Translations under genes and position numbers: made by a program
Origin: Bolinopsis microptera
Taxonomy: Eukaryota; Ctenophora; Tentaculata; Lobata; Bolinopsidae
Direction: 5' to 3'
Assembly (NCBI RefSeq): GCF_026151205.1
Contig: NC_087083.1
Span: forward strand, 2,547,036-2,611,035
Length of the DNA: 64,000 nucleotides
Notes under the pieces: model-generated
Databases searched by the model: none
Seen by the model: only the letters and a program-made list of their open reading frames with translations
What the model was told of the DNA's origin: nothing
Shown: positions 12,484-25,800 of the stretch, in pieces
Numbering within the stretch: the first letter of the stretch is position 1
Layout of the letters: each line of letters begins with the position of its first letter

Positions 12484-13378
12484 ACACTATTAAGCTATTA
12501 TAACGTACTGTAACTAGGAAGATGGACTAAAAGCACTAAAGATCTGCAGGGGAAGCTGCAGGGAAGAGGTTTTGAGAGCCGGGACCAGGCACTCCGCTCC
12601 TCAAAACAGGACAGAGGTAATATACCTAGTGTTAATTACAGGAGTAGCAGTAAGTTACATGATGCTTGACGTGCTGTCACGTGATCAGGAGTCAGGGGAT
12701 ATACGTCTACCAGACTCTGTCACCAGCTGGTCTTTTGTCAAATAGTGTCTGGTTTAGGATCGGTTCAGTTCACTAGCGAGGCAGGTAAACTTATCCTACT
12801 AATCGTTTTACGGGACAATTTGGCAATTTGTCCGAGATAACGAGGGTTTTACAGGCGACTAGATCTTGTTAGTGTTGAATCAACAAGCTGACACGATGTC
12901 CCAGACAGATGGGAAGGCAAAACAAAGACAGGGGGATGTTTAAATCATGATGAAACGTTAACCAATCTCCCGTGGAATTTAAGGTTGAAAAGACAAATTG
13001 TTAGGATGCCGTGGCAATGACGCAACAAACCTTGTAGAGGGTGATGTAAACATGACAACTTCAAAACTTTCCCTCTACACAACAAATAACTTTGCGGCGT
13101 GAAAAATTAGGGGGCGCAATGGTCTGGATCCTTGGGGATGAAATCGATCGAAACAAGCTCATCTAATGGTGAAGCTAAGCAGCATAATTTGGTGAGTAGT
13201 AACCAGCATGATTAAAATAACACAATATTTAGCACGCCCTAGGTAATACATGATCCAACAAATTGACGAAACCTCTACCGCAGGAAAAGGAGCATTCCAC
13301 AAGGTCTAAGATAGACGAAGCGGAGTCTAAAGATATGGATTATGTTGGGTTACTGTTCCTGGAAAGTTCTGAGGCTTA
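12484..13378. other. unique sequence with one CACGTG, no recognised gene
   Basis: CACGTG at 12678-12683 lies in GTCACGTGATCA. No open frame, repeat or element end was identified in the rest. Confidence 0.45.
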
Positions 13379-13386
13379 ATGCTTAT

Positions 13387-13535
13387 CAGGGACAAAAGGA
13401 AATCGCGGCATGTACGGAATCGCGATTTTTCCCATTATTTGCGACAAATTTTATGTATAGTTTAATATACCGCGAAATGTAATTCGCGGTATCGCGATTT
13501 TTGGCCAAAATCGCCGCGAAATCCTTTTGTCCCTG
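13387..13535. mobile_element. hAT-type MITE, 149 bp, 8-bp target duplication
   Basis: The ends are terminal inverted repeats of 23 bp: CAGGGACAAAAGGAAATC followed by GCGGC on the left, and the complement with two mismatches on the right. ATGCTTAT flanks it exactly on both sides (13379-13386 and 13536-13543). An 8-bp target duplication and termini starting CAGGG are typical of hAT transposons. There is no coding capacity, so it is non-autonomous. Internal CGCGATTTTT copies are inverted. Confidence 0.9.
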
Positions 13536-13543
13536 ATGCTTAT

Positions 13544-14517
13544 GAACAGGGTACCTTTTGCAGTGTCAATATATTTGATGTAGAGGTCACGCTGCAGTGA
13601 TGGTGTGATATATTTAGTTTGAGGAGTCCTCATGTCCAACAATGGCGTTTCTCTTGTCGTATAATATATATAAGTCAAACCTGCCCAAGCTAGAGAGCCA
13701 TGGCAGGGTCAGCTCAGGTAAAGCCCGGACCAAACCACACTGAACCGACTAGGTGTTTTTTATCAACAAACTTTCAAATTGTTACACAAATACATCATTT
13801 TATTTCAAAGAAAATTCGCCAATGACCATACATGCCTTGACAAGTGACCGAGTGTAAACAAAATTAGGGACACCGGTACACCAGTTGACCAGTAAACTGG
13901 TCATAGAAATTACATCGGGCCCTAAATGCAACTATAAAAAATAACAATATGTAAACAATAGAAAATATAATAAAGGTATATAGATAATAGAAAGGAGGGA
14001 CAAACCGGGGCCCCCTCCATAGTCTGATATCAGTATCACACACTGGAAATTACAACAATTGAAATGAAAATGGAGACCTATGATTACAATCGGAATCAAA
14101 CACCCTTCTCATTCAGCGAAAGCCGCTGTCAACTTTTTATCTCACATTGTAAACAGTAATTGTATTGTTATAATAATTAATGCAGCATGTGAAAAGGTAA
14201 CCGATCAAATCACTGCTCGGGATTATACAACAACGACTCCCGCGGAAAATTGAGGAACGAAATATGCTGAAAAGTTGAAAGGCACACACAAAACGTGGCG
14301 ATGATAAAAACGGGCAGTGTAACGCCGTCAGCTGGATCACCAGGCTTACCAAGTACCTTGGAGTCAGAAAATACGATCGAAGCCAACAATTGATCATTGT
14401 TACCAGGGGAGGTGGGGAGATGCTCGCCCTTGTAACTGTGCTGACTCGGGGAGATCTTTAGTCCACGATCTCCGGGGTACCTTCCGGTATGTGAACTTGT
14501 CTGACAGCAGGTAATCC
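13544..14517. other. unique sequence with a small palindrome, no recognised gene
   Basis: TGACCAGT (13886-13893) and ACTGGTCA (13896-13903) form a perfect hairpin. The minus frame at 14137-14397 (86 codons) has no supporting feature. Confidence 0.45.
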
Positions 14518-14570
14518 CACGTGATCACTGGTTACTGGTCATGTGATCACTGGTTACTGGTCATGTGATA
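14518..14570. repeat. 24-bp duplication with CACGTG-like start
   Basis: CACGTGATCACTGGTTACTG then GTCATGTGATCACTGGTTACTG: two tandem copies, the first with CACGTG, the second with CATGTG. Confidence 0.8.
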
Positions 14571-15058
14571 GGCAACATTTTTTGTCGTCACGGAAGACAG
14601 AGACAGGGTTGGCTGTAAAACTTGGGGAAAGCAGGTAATGTCTGGTTATAGAGGTAGATTTACAGACTTTCAACTCTGATTAAGTTTTTAGGATGTCATG
14701 TTTGAACCGAATTGACGGCAAGATAGATATAACCTAGATAAAAATATTGATCTGTAAAGTCTATTCCCCCAGTCCAACAAGCCTCTCAAGGAATTGTTCA
14801 ATGAGTCTCGACTCTGGCCCTTAGTCTATTAATCGCTTGACTGAAAACTAGGGCGGAATCTCACTATTGTGAATATGAAATAAAGTATTCGGCGGACACT
14901 ACAATCAATAATATAGATTGGAAACCGCTAAGTCGTTTAGGCAAATTGTTGAAACGTATCGGGAAAATTTCACGGACAATCCATCAAAGCGAGACCACAG
15001 ACGAGCCTGAAATGAGCCGTATGGCCCGGGTTTCATGATGCGAGATGCCATAATTTGT

Positions 15059-15105
15059 TCACTTGTGGTTTAAAAAACCACAAGGGTACAGTTAAAAAAC
15101 CACAA
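15059..15105. repeat. perfect palindrome and partial copy
   Basis: CTTGTGGTTT pairs with AAACCACAAG across a few A residues at 15061-15083. A second AAAAAACCACAAG follows at about 15094. It lies inside a 74-codon frame that is otherwise unsupported. Confidence 0.6.
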
Positions 15106-15272
15106 GCGTACACTACCGTCCGATTTGAACGCGGCTACTTCAAATTATCAATCATCCCACGAGGGAAACAGGAAGCGAAGTATCAAAAACCACATCAAAC
15201 TGGAGTCTTAAGAGCGGAACAGGACAGTACTACAAAGTCCTGCCCCTTTCCCAGGAATTCAAGGACCGGTCC

Positions 15273-15322
15273 CACGTGATCACGTGATGACGAGATCACG
15301 TGACACATGACGAGATCACGTG
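15273..15322. promoter_or_regulatory. cluster of four CACGTG palindromes
   Basis: CACGTG occurs at 15273, 15281, 15297 and 15317, partly as a repeat of GACGAGATCACGTG. Canonical E-box sequence binds bHLH-ZIP factors of the Myc/Max, USF and MITF type. Whether this cluster is used is unknown. Confidence 0.5.
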
Positions 15323-16611
15323 GCCGCTTCTTAAATCTCGTGGTGATTAGCAGGTTGTTGGGAGCTATTAACACTAGCAGTGTAAAACCTCTTTAACAAC
15401 CCTCAGCCAGGAAGGTAGGATGCCATTGGTGGTTTACTGATCACCTGAACCATATCCGGGCTTCTCATTGGAGGGTCACTTTGGTATCATTTTTGGTATC
15501 ATTTGACGGGAGCTTTTTTAATATGACAGTAGACCGAGGGACCCGTTTGTGGGCCAACTGGAGGAACGTTCAATCATTAAATACTTACCATCATTCAGAT
15601 ATAAGACGTGAACTTAAACGGGAGTACCGCCCTTCTTCCAACGAACAATGGGCGAGAAAGTGTCAAATCTGCAAAAAATCCAGCCCCAATTATATCCCAA
15701 TTCCAATTCCAATGACAAGAATTCGTTTTCAAATCAGCAAAGGTAGAAGTAAATTACATTAATTCTCAGAATTGTCACTGTTGGGGACAAAAATAAATAG
15801 AAGACAAAAATAAATGGGTATTTGGTGTCGTGAAAACGATTTCAAAGTTTAGCGAGTGAACGCAAAAGTAAGGCATCAGAAATGGCAAAATTAAAGCTAA
15901 ACTGTTCACTGCGGGACGCATATATAAGGCAAAGATCAGTCGCCGAAACCTATAGAACTAAACTTGAAATGTACCTTTAAACGAAATCTTGGTTAATCGG
16001 TCCAAGAAGCAAGGATCAGAAACCTATAGAATTAAACTTGAAATGTCCGTAGCAATGAAATATCGGTTAATCGGGTAAATTGTATGCCGCAATGTCCACA
16101 TCGGATTAGTCACTATTCGGAGGAACTATATATTTTAATAAATGCGACCGCAAAGTAAAATCTTAAGATAATGTATGTAGAGTGTGCTATGGATGGTAAA
16201 AATAATTAAATTATTTTGAAATTCAAGAATGGGAAATACCTTCATAATTGAATTCTTATAGGATATAACATATATATTTAGTTAATTTAGTTAATATATA
16301 TTTAGTTATATATGATATGTAGTTTGAGTACCAATGAACAGTTACCCTGTCTGATAATTTAGCAGCTGAAACGAATGATACTGTCTAAAGTAGTGCTCAA
16401 GACTGGACATGATTCCGGAAGATGCTAGAAAGGATGTGACTAGTGATTTTCCGATATTCAAACTAAATGATCGTCATCGGGGGATCTACAGATGCTAAGG
16501 AAACAAATATGTGATATGATATCCGGATAACGTATTATATCAAGAACATGTGTTGTTTGACTCGTAAAACAAAACATAATTCCCGGCGTGTTGCTTGTCT
16601 GGTTATCAATA
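15323..16611. other. unique AT-rich sequence, no recognised gene
   Basis: The plus frame at 15481-15762 (93 codons) lacks any domain or splice support. TTTAGTTAATATATA duplications occur near 16275-16310. Confidence 0.4.
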
Positions 16612-16697
16612 TCAGTGAAATAGTGAAATAGTGAAATGGTGAAATGATTTTACGAGCAAAGTGCCACCTGTCACGTGTCACCTGTCACGTGTCACCC
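16612..16697. repeat. short tandem repeats, two kinds
   Basis: Four copies of GTGAAATAGT/GTGAAATGGT (about 16612-16645), then two copies of a 14-bp unit CACCTGTCACGTGT (16665-16695) that contains CACGTG. Confidence 0.8.
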
Positions 16698-16996
16698 TGG
16701 TGATCATACACCTACACACACTCTGCGAACATTACGTAGTGTTCCTGAAATATGCCATTAACCGTCGCGAGAAGAATCTCAAGTATGTGACGATAAGGGT
16801 TATACTGTTATATACCTGCGGGCTCGTTACTGATCACTTTTGACACGCCCACCTCCCTCTCTCTACTGTTAATCTGCATGCAAGCTATAAGATATAAGGA
16901 ATATTATGGAGATAAAGAGGGCGTGGCACGCCACATCCACTGTGATTAACAAAATTGCATGAAACTTTCTGGGAATCTTAGTTTAACCCACATCTG

Positions 16997-17227
16997 TAAC
17001 CCCTGATGTTTTAGAGATATTCGCATAAAAATTAGGTGAGTTAATTAAGTAACCCCCTAGCAGGAACCCGTCTAACCCTAAAGTGGTGTCAAGACTCGAG
17101 AGACTAAAATAATTATTACCTATTTAATTGATGTTTTAGAGATATTCGCATAAAAATTAGGTGAGTTAATTAAGTAACCCCTGATGTTTTAGAGATATTC
17201 GCATAAAAATTAGGTGAGTTAATTAAG
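16997..17227. repeat. three direct copies of a ~54-bp segment
   Basis: The segment contains GATGTTTTAGAGATATTCGC and ATTAGGTGAGTTAATTAAG. Copies lie at 16997-17055, 17129-17182 and 17181-17227. The last two are tandem; the first is separated by about 74 bp of different sequence. Confidence 0.9.
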
Positions 17228-17822
17228 GATAACGCAGTTACTTGTGCCCACCGTGTGTAATACAGTATAAATACAGTGTATATACTTACATAATATATTC
17301 ATAATATGAGATATGCAGTGACACGGTGCACTTATTTAACACAGCCGTCACGACCAGCAGGCAATATGGGGGCTGGGTCTCGTATTTAACATAAACCTGG
17401 CATCCAGGAGCAAGATTTAACTTCAAACTTTCATACGATAACGTGGGGACCCAACCCTGGTCCGGTTCAAGCTGCATTCTTGAGTTGGACTGGAATGAAG
17501 TGCAGACAGTTCCGTCTTGGCTCCTCTACTCGGAGATTAAACAACCTGTACGAGGCAGGGAGCTATTTAACAAAAGTATTTCCGTAGGAGCACATGCCAG
17601 GAGAAGAGGAAGTTCTTGTTTCTTCAGAATAAACTGAGCGACAGTAGGAATTTCCTTCTTACTTGAATTATTGTGTATTCGTGGTTGCTTTAAAGTAGTG
17701 GTTCGTGTAGCTGCAAGGATTTGACGGAACAAACATTAACAATAATTAGGCGGAATTGATGAAAACTTAAGTGCTTTTTACAATATATATGAGGAGGCAA
17801 ATAAATTAACCATTAAGCCGTG
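17228..17822. other. unique sequence, no recognised gene
   Basis: Open frames of 60-70 codons overlap on both strands at 17286-17732. None has a domain or a splice context that convinces me. Confidence 0.4.
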
Positions 17823-18214
17823 CGAGACAGTGGTTTACACGTGGTATTACACGTGATATTACACGTGATATTACACGTGATATTACACGTGATATTACAC
17901 ATGATATTACACGTGATATTACACGTGATATTACACGTGATATTACACATGATATTACACATGATATTACACATAATATTACACATGATATTACACATGA
18001 TATTACACGTGATATTACACGTGATATTACACGTGATATTACACATGATATTACACGTAACATTACACATGATATTACACGTGATATTACACGTGATATT
18101 ACACGTGATATTACACATGATATTACACGTGATATTACACATAATATTACACATGATATTACACATGATATTACACGTGATATTACACGTGATATTAAAC
18201 CGAGACAGTGGTTT
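17823..18214. repeat. 12-bp CACGTG satellite, about 30 copies, bracketed by direct repeats
   Basis: The unit is ACACGTGATATT, with ACATGATATT and ACATAATATT variants. It is flanked by identical 14-bp direct repeats CGAGACAGTGGTTT (17823-17836 and 18201-18214). As 12 is a multiple of three, several frames on both strands stay open with four-residue cycles; these are not genes. Confidence 0.95.
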
Positions 18215-19610
18215 CACAACCGGTGTAACAAAACTAGTCGTTTCTTAAAATTACATCGCAAATAACCTAATATAATATACAGTATTCATGAGTGAGTATG
18301 AGCCGCAGATTAAAGTCGAGTTAAAATCAACAAAAAAAGTGTCGTGTCAGGATGTTTTTGAAAATTTATCTTGTAATAAATCTCCTCCTGTTTAAAAAAG
18401 CATGTGTTGGAATCATATAAATACTCCGTGGCGAGACGTCTTTTTAACCTTAACTAAGTTTATGCGTCTGTAACTTTTCTAAGAAAATAGTGCTATATGT
18501 AAGAAAATATGTAAACAGGTTACGACAAGTACGAAATTTATAACTCTGATCTGTATTAACTTATTAACTGTTATCACTCGCTTAGAAGGCAGAATCTTAC
18601 ATTTTCAGCCCTTAAAATCTTATGAAAATTAAGAGATGGTTAAATTCAATAATTGTATTATCGGCAGTTTACATTTTTTACCCGCTTAAAATCATAGGCC
18701 TTCTCATTTTTTAGACTAAAACCCTTGTTCTAAGGGACAATATCCAGAAATATTTACCATTGAATGAATATTTTATATCACTTATTGCTTCCAACAGGTC
18801 CTTTAAGGTCTAAACCATAATTTACACCGTTGCAATGAATGGAGAAGCTCTATAAGAACACAGATTGGCTTAGACCTGCAAATTATTAACGTTACCGATT
18901 TTATCATTTCACAATTCTCGAGAATAAACCTTTGGAAAACGCCCTGCTGAGTTCTCCAAACGGCAAAAGATTCTTAAATGGAATATTTAGAAAAAAAAAG
19001 GTTTAAACGAAGGCGTATCCTTGCTTTTAGGTGCAAATCGCTTTAAATATAGTCTTAAAATTGAACTGTTAATACGGTATTGACCTTCAATTATTACTCC
19101 AAACGTATACCTATCAAACATAAACGAGGAGCTGCAGAAATCTGAAAAATTTGTAACCTTTTTAATCGATTGTAGGACAGAAAATCCTAGAAAATTGAAA
19201 CATTAGAGCAATTAAAGAATCATCAGGGAAATTAAAGAATTAATAAATCACTTAATATTACTTAATGCTGGGTTAACAAAAGATAAAAAGCCCCGCTTAC
19301 ATTACAAATTGAAATCATTTTGTGCATAACTTAATATCAACAGTGTGCCTGGTGCATCGTACGCTGTATCGCAATGGTTATTTATAATATAACTTTAAGG
19401 GATTATGAAACTTCTGGACGAGTTTATAGTTGGTAGACATATCGGTGATGATCTGGCAGCTAAGTTGTTACAGCTGGGTGCTCGGCAAAATATTTTCTTC
19501 TCCCCTCTTTAATTGTTTTCCAGATCTTTCAGTTTGAGTTCAGAGTTTATCCTCCTCCTCCTGCTGTCCTCCTTGAGCTCCAGCTCACTCAGTGTAAGTG
19601 ACAGTCTGTC
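18215..19610. other. AT-rich unique sequence between two 12-bp satellites
   Basis: No open frame of note, no inverted termini and no tandem structure. Homopolymer A/T tracts are frequent. Confidence 0.5.
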
Positions 19611-20129
19611 TTACTTGTGGTGATATAACACGTGATATAACACGTGATATAACACGTGATATAACACGTGATATTATATGTGATATTACACGTGATATAA
19701 CACGTGATATTACACGTGATATTACACGTGATATTACACGTGATATTACACGTGATATTACACGTGATATTACACGTGATATTACACGTGATATTACACG
19801 TGATATTACCAGTGATATTACACGTGATATTACACGTGATATTACACGTGATATTACACGTGATATAACACGTGATATTACACGTGATATTACACGTGAT
19901 ATTACACGTGATATTACACGTGATATTACACGTGATATTACACGTGATATTACACGTGATATTACCAGTGATATTACACGTGATATTACACGTGATATTA
20001 CACGTGATATTACACGTGATATTACACGTGATATTACCAGTGATATTACACGTGATATTACACGTGATATTACACGTGATATTACACGTGATATTAAACG
20101 TGATATTACACGTGATATTACTTGTGGTG
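19611..20129. repeat. 12-bp CACGTG satellite, second array, about 41 copies
   Basis: It has the same unit as the array at 17837-18200 (ACACGTGATATT), with ATAACACGTGAT variants at the left edge and several ATTACCAGTGAT units that have lost the palindrome. Identical TTACTTGTGGTG motifs bracket the array at 19611-19622 and 20118-20129. Confidence 0.95.
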
Positions 20130-20439
20130 CAGGCTGGCATGGGAGGAGGTTTGTAACGAATATTTTAAAAATGGTTCACAGAACTCGTTCCCAAAATAGA
20201 AAAATGAGACTATTCAATGTCTGAGTGCGATCACTCGATCTAACGAACCAAAATAAGCAAATACAGGGTGGTCTGTTCAAAAACAATTCATTTCAGTATT
20301 ATAGTAAACGACAACGTAAACTAAAACAACATCTATTTACACGTAGTATAATCCAGGGATTAAACAACGGAGAAAACCACAGCGGAACCCCAGCTGTAGC
20401 TGTCTGTACCACACTGCAATCATCACTGACTAATCAGCG

Positions 20440-20480
20440 AACAGTATTAACATCACGTGACTTAAATGGACCAATCAGCA
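20440..20480. promoter_or_regulatory. CACGTG + CCAAT module
   Basis: CACGTG (20454) and GACCAATCAGC (CCAAT at 20471-20475) lie 17 bp apart. The same pairing recurs at 21697-21726 and in the clusters near 27.6, 43.1 and 60.3 kb. No coding exon is recognised next to it. Confidence 0.4.
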
Positions 20481-20611
20481 TGGAGGATTTGGCGGTATCC
20501 TGTTAGATAGGTTACTGGTTAGCCAAAATAAACAAGCACGTTTAGCTTGAAACGCTTTTTGAGCAGACAACGGTAGGGAAACTGATTGTAGTAGGTTTAT
20601 ACTTTATATGC

Positions 20612-20795
20612 CTAACACATGGTCACGTGTAAAATAACACATGGTCACGTGTAAAATAACACATGGTCACGTGTAAAATAATACATGGTCACGTGTAAAA
20701 TAATACTTTGTCACGTGTAAAATAATACATGGTCACGTGTAAAATAATACATGGTCACGTGTAAAATAACACAGGGTCATTGGTCACGTGTTAAA
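20612..20795. repeat. 22-bp CACGTG array, about 8 copies
   Basis: The unit is GGTCACGTGTAAAATAACAC plus AT, with ATAATACAT variants. It is unrelated in its remaining sequence to the 12-bp satellites but shares CACGTG. Confidence 0.9.
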
Positions 20796-23700
20796 TCAGC
20801 TCATAATATATGAGAGATACTTTTTAATATTGATAAAATAAGAAAATCGTACAAATAAATGGGAATTAAGAGGGATATATCATACCGTATAATATACACC
20901 TGACTTGTCTAGGTTGATATGGCGATTGAAATCATCCAAGGGGATGAAATATTTTAATATTCGATTCTTAGTAAACTATTCAACTATTTGATGCTAAGTA
21001 TTATATAATATAAACTACTATTTCTTTATTAGTAAGCCACGTAACACCAAGTCATTCCACCTAGCCCACATAGCCCGTATTACAGCGATTGCCGCAGAAC
21101 GTATACAAGATCAAGACGTCAACGGTTAATAAAATAGACGGCATAAATATCGATCATTTATCAAAAACTGTCTCTTAAAGATAGAAGGGGCCCTCTAGTG
21201 CCTCGTGTTATCGGGCTAAAATTGAAAGGAATCAAATGGTCACCGCGAGTATCTACACAGACTTGGTTTGTCCCCTGGTCTACCTGTCCAGAACAGACTG
21301 GGATGAGGTAAACCTAACTGGAGTTGTCTCTACAGAAACAATCAAAATTCAATCAAAGCACTTCAGAGGATTTATCAAACTAGACAGACTGTACAGCGTG
21401 TGTTACGTATAGGGTCCGCTCTGGTTAAAATTAGAAATTCTTTATTGGAAAATAGTCTGGCACCCCTGTACTGGGGTCCCCGTTATAAGATCTACACTAG
21501 TATTGCCGGGCTTTTCCTGTCACCAATTCTGGAGACTGAGTAGAGAACTAATGATGGGGAACTACTACTATGTCGGAGCTAAGTCCGATCTACGCCAGAA
21601 AACCCCCTCCATATATCCCTGTCCCGCAGCAGGGTTCGCATAAGGGTTCACAGTACGCAATGATGGGGAAGTACTGACAATAAAACTCATCCCTGGCCAA
21701 TCAGCGAGCTGGATATGTATCACGTGACTTGTAGAGTTTAGTGAAAACAGGAATTAGCTTGGAGTAAGGGGCTGTGTTTTATGGGGAAACGCTTGCGGAG
21801 GATGGACAGGGCCGTTTCCTGGGGAACACTACACGACAGATGCTGCCTTTATTCTATCTCATGATCCGTAATGTAACGGTAGTAACGCGGCGGTTAACCT
21901 TACGGTCGTATTCTATTACATTCCCCAAATGTCCGTTGAAATAATGGGAAATATAAGGGACTAAGAAGTACCTGTTAATGGGAGAAAAATGCGAAACTGC
22001 TCGCACGGATTATCGGAGCTTGAAAGACTTTGTACCTTAATGAAATTTGGAGTTAAGCTCAGCATGAGGCCGAGCAATTTCAGGAGGAAAGTTGGCAGGT
22101 TTACAATAACTGGCGGAGAATTACAGTTGATGTGAAGGGTCCGGGGAGGGAGGGTGCCAACTGGGGGTGACCAGGTGGTAGCCAGGTGGCAGGTAAAGTA
22201 TAGGGCTGACCCTGCTGAGAGACCACTAGCAGAGGGGGGGGCCACTCCTTATTATAATACAGTAATTCAAATAAATTATACTAATCCCATAAAATAAATC
22301 AAATTTGGGAACCACGGACGTGAGCGATGGAGCTGAATTGGTGGGAGATTAAGATGGATGAATTAAAAGGAGTGCCGTGATTTAATACTGAATACTTTAT
22401 TGATAGAATATTTAAATATACGGTTCATAATACCGAAATAGAGATACCGTCAGAGGTGCTCATACAACACAAGATAATCCAAAAGGGCGGAAATAACATA
22501 AAACTTACAAATAACGTAAGTAAAACTTACAGCACAGAAAGTCCCTCAAACAAGGAACTCCCAGTACCACGATCAATCACAAAGTTACAGTTACTGTAAT
22601 TATTGGAAACACGTTATTTGAGGGTATTTAGGCAGCCATATACCAACAATCTTGACAGATCCCACTGCATTAATGATTGACGCTTGTGATTAGAAAAAAG
22701 GTGAACTTTGTATGAAGGGGTTAGGGCGGATAGGACGGCATATTGCGGAGGTACGTTCGTACGTGTTAATAGATGATAGGTTATTGTAGAGTAGTCGGAG
22801 CAATGAATAGCAGGAATCTTACGAAATACAGGATATTGGAGGATTGTAAGCCATTTATTATACCTCAGATATGCAGTAACATGCAGTAATCCCCCTGTAA
22901 CAAGATAGAAAATACTATGTGTCAAAACTAGCAGGACAATTGAGCAATGTCGGTAATCAAATTCTACAAAATTGATATCTGATGAAAAATGTTTAGTCTT
23001 ATCTATAATTTCAATAAGTCCAAATTGCGATTAGTCTTCCAGAAAATAAACCAAGTGCACTTAGTGTATCACTGTACTAATACAATATGTAGAAACTGGA
23101 AGTACAATAAAGAATGAGAACAAATATGAGCAGCGGTACGAGGTTTAGTAAAGATAAAGTAAAGGTGTAGCAAGTAGAAAGCATTTGAGCTCCACTATTT
23201 AATGATGGACGCTGTGTCACCCAACCATGGTAATATGGTGGATGTTATCATCGCAAGACAAACGAGCAATAGAGGCATTCTCTCTCTCTCTCTCTCTCCT
23301 TACTTGATTCTCACACAGTTTCCAACGGTAAAACAAGGCCTGATCCACAGTTTCCGACCATGCGGGTTTGTACAGAACAAGAGTTCAGAATGAACAATGA
23401 CCCTTACAGACCAAGAAGAAATAAAGTGGCGTATGATTAACAGTAACACGATTACTATTGGTAGTAGATTATGAGAATTTAGTGACTGTTCAATATAGCT
23501 GGCAAGTGGCAACCAACACTGACTGGTCAGAATGAAGGAGAGCCTACTCACTCTACACGATAAGAGAGTGGAGAGACAGGAGATCATGTGTAAAGCCCGT
23601 CATGCGGGATAGTTAAAGGACAATGACAGGTGCAGATTGTAAGGTCACGTGACTAGACTACTGATCACGTGACCAACTAACTGCTTCCTGCAGCTTGATC

Positions 23701-24190
23701 TGGTAGAGCATCCTTCACATTTACTCGCCTAATTTGAGAGCGAGGTACCTACTACTAATACTGTTATACTAATACTCAGACACGTTTATATTTACCGATA
23801 TTTACCGATGGTATTACTGAAATTGACGAGCTAAATTGAGCTTTGCTTCCTGTAAATGACGTATTGTAAAGGTGGGAGCCGGGACAAACCTCCTTTCTTG
23901 CATGACCCATACTAGTTTACTGAATAATATAACTGTGATAACCTTGTGTTGTAAATAAAGTTGGTTTATTCATCTACGTGCTCTAAGTTCTTACTGACGG
24001 TGGTAGGAGAGTTACAACTTAAAGTAAGAGTACAAACTAAATAATGATGCTAAGAACTTACATACAATTTACATAATATTTAGTTCTACCTCTCTCTACT
24101 CTATAAAAGTATAAAGAAGGGAGCCGAAGAAAGTATGATTCCAAACATACCAATTACCAGTTCTCTCTCTCCAACTAAGACATCGATAGA
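20796..24190. other. unique sequence, no recognised gene
   Basis: Contains CCAAT (21697) with CACGTG (21721), two CACGTG at 23646 and 23666, and a short CT run at 23279-23299. Minus frames at 21961-22245, 22614-22925 and 23300-23587 (94-103 codons) have no recognisable domain, and I do not call them. Confidence 0.4.
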
Positions 24191-24199
24191 GAAGATCCA

Positions 24200-24992
24200 G
24201 GGCTGCCCCAGCATAAATGTGGCTGCCCCAGACAGAAGTATCAAGGCGGCTGCCCCAGACAGCCAGGGGAGAAGTATCAAGGCGGCTGCCCCAGACAGCG
24301 AGAGAGAAGTATCAAGGCGGCTGCCCCAGACAGCGAGAGAGAAGTATCAAGGCGGCTGCCCCAGACAGTGAGAGAGAAGTATCAAGGCGGCTGCCCCAGA
24401 CAGCGAGGGAGAAGTATCAAGGCGGCTGCCCCAGACAGTGAGAGAGAAGTATCAAGGCGGCTGCCCCAGACAGCGAGGGGAGAAGTATCAAGGCGGTTGT
24501 CCCAGACAGCGAGGGAGAAGTATCAAGGCGGCTGCCCCAGACAGTGAGAGAGAAGTATCAAGGCGGTTGTCCCAGACAGCGAGGGAGAAGTATCAAGGCG
24601 GTTGTCCCAGACAGCGAGGGAGAAGTATCAAGGCGGCTGCCCCAGACAGTGAGAGAGAAGTATCAAGGCGGCTGCCCCAGATAGCGAGAGAGAAGTATCA
24701 AGGCGGCTGCCCCAGACAGCGAGAGAGAAGTATCAAGGCGGCTGCCCCAGACAGTGAGAGAGAAGTATCAAGGCGGCTGCCCCAGACAGCGAGGGAGAAG
24801 TATCAAGGCGGCTGCCCCAGACAGCGAGAGAGAAGTATCAAGGCGGCTGCCCCAGACAGTGAGAGAGAAGTATCAAGGCGGCTGCCCCAGACAGCGAGGG
24901 AGAAGTATCAAGGCGGCTGCCCCAGACAGCGAGGGAGAAGTATCAAGGCGGCTGCCCCAGACAGCGAGGGAGAAGTATCAAGGCGGCTGGCC
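24200..24992. repeat. 35-bp tandem array, about 23 copies
   Basis: The unit is GAAGTATCAAGGCGGCTGCC then CCAGACAGCGAGAGA, with CGAGGGA and TGAGAGA variants. The first units are truncated. Since 35 is not a multiple of three, open plus frames give a 35-residue cycle and are not genes. Confidence 0.95.
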
Positions 24993-25075
24993 CAGCACGC
25001 GGTGTTATTCAACTTCTCTCCTAGGGCTGCTGAAAAGTGGCAGTGTTTAAATGCACGGGGACAGCAGCTGTGGAG

Positions 25076-25224
<149 letters not shown>

Positions 25225-25716
25225 GGACTACGTCTGGGTAGAGCTAGACTTCAGCTAAACCGACACTTTTTAACACACAGAGGGAGAGGAAAGCCTAACA
25301 AGACAGCATAACTATCAGGGGCCAGATATATCGTGTTGTTCACAGCTTTTATGTTGCATGTGATTTAGCTGATATGTCCTCGAATGGGCGGGAATATCAA
25401 TAAGATCAAATACCTCCGTCATTGACAGCTGGTAATAGAACAACAAGGATATGTATCTGGGGGTTGGGCAACGAGACAATAATCAGTGATTATCCAAAAA
25501 CTGAGCTGATCATCAAATCTAATCCTATTACAAGATAAGAATGTGAATATAGCAGTACAACTAGCTCTGACGTTAAAGTACTTGGTACTTAGTACCAGCG
25601 GACTCCTTTCTTCCCTGGGTCTAACTGCTCAACAGAGAACGAGATTTATATAAGAACTATTGAATTACGTAAAATCAGACATTTGATGGATAAGACAGGG
25701 TAAGCTGTGTGCTGTA

Positions 25717-25719
<3 letters not shown>

Positions 25720-25797
<78 letters not shown>
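25720..25797. repeat. (TC)n microsatellite flanked by GTAGGTGTC copies
   Basis: Pure TC dinucleotides. GTAGGTGTC stands on both sides (about 25715 and 25798), so this microsatellite too is bracketed by a short direct repeat. Confidence 0.9.
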
Positions 25798-25800
<3 letters not shown>

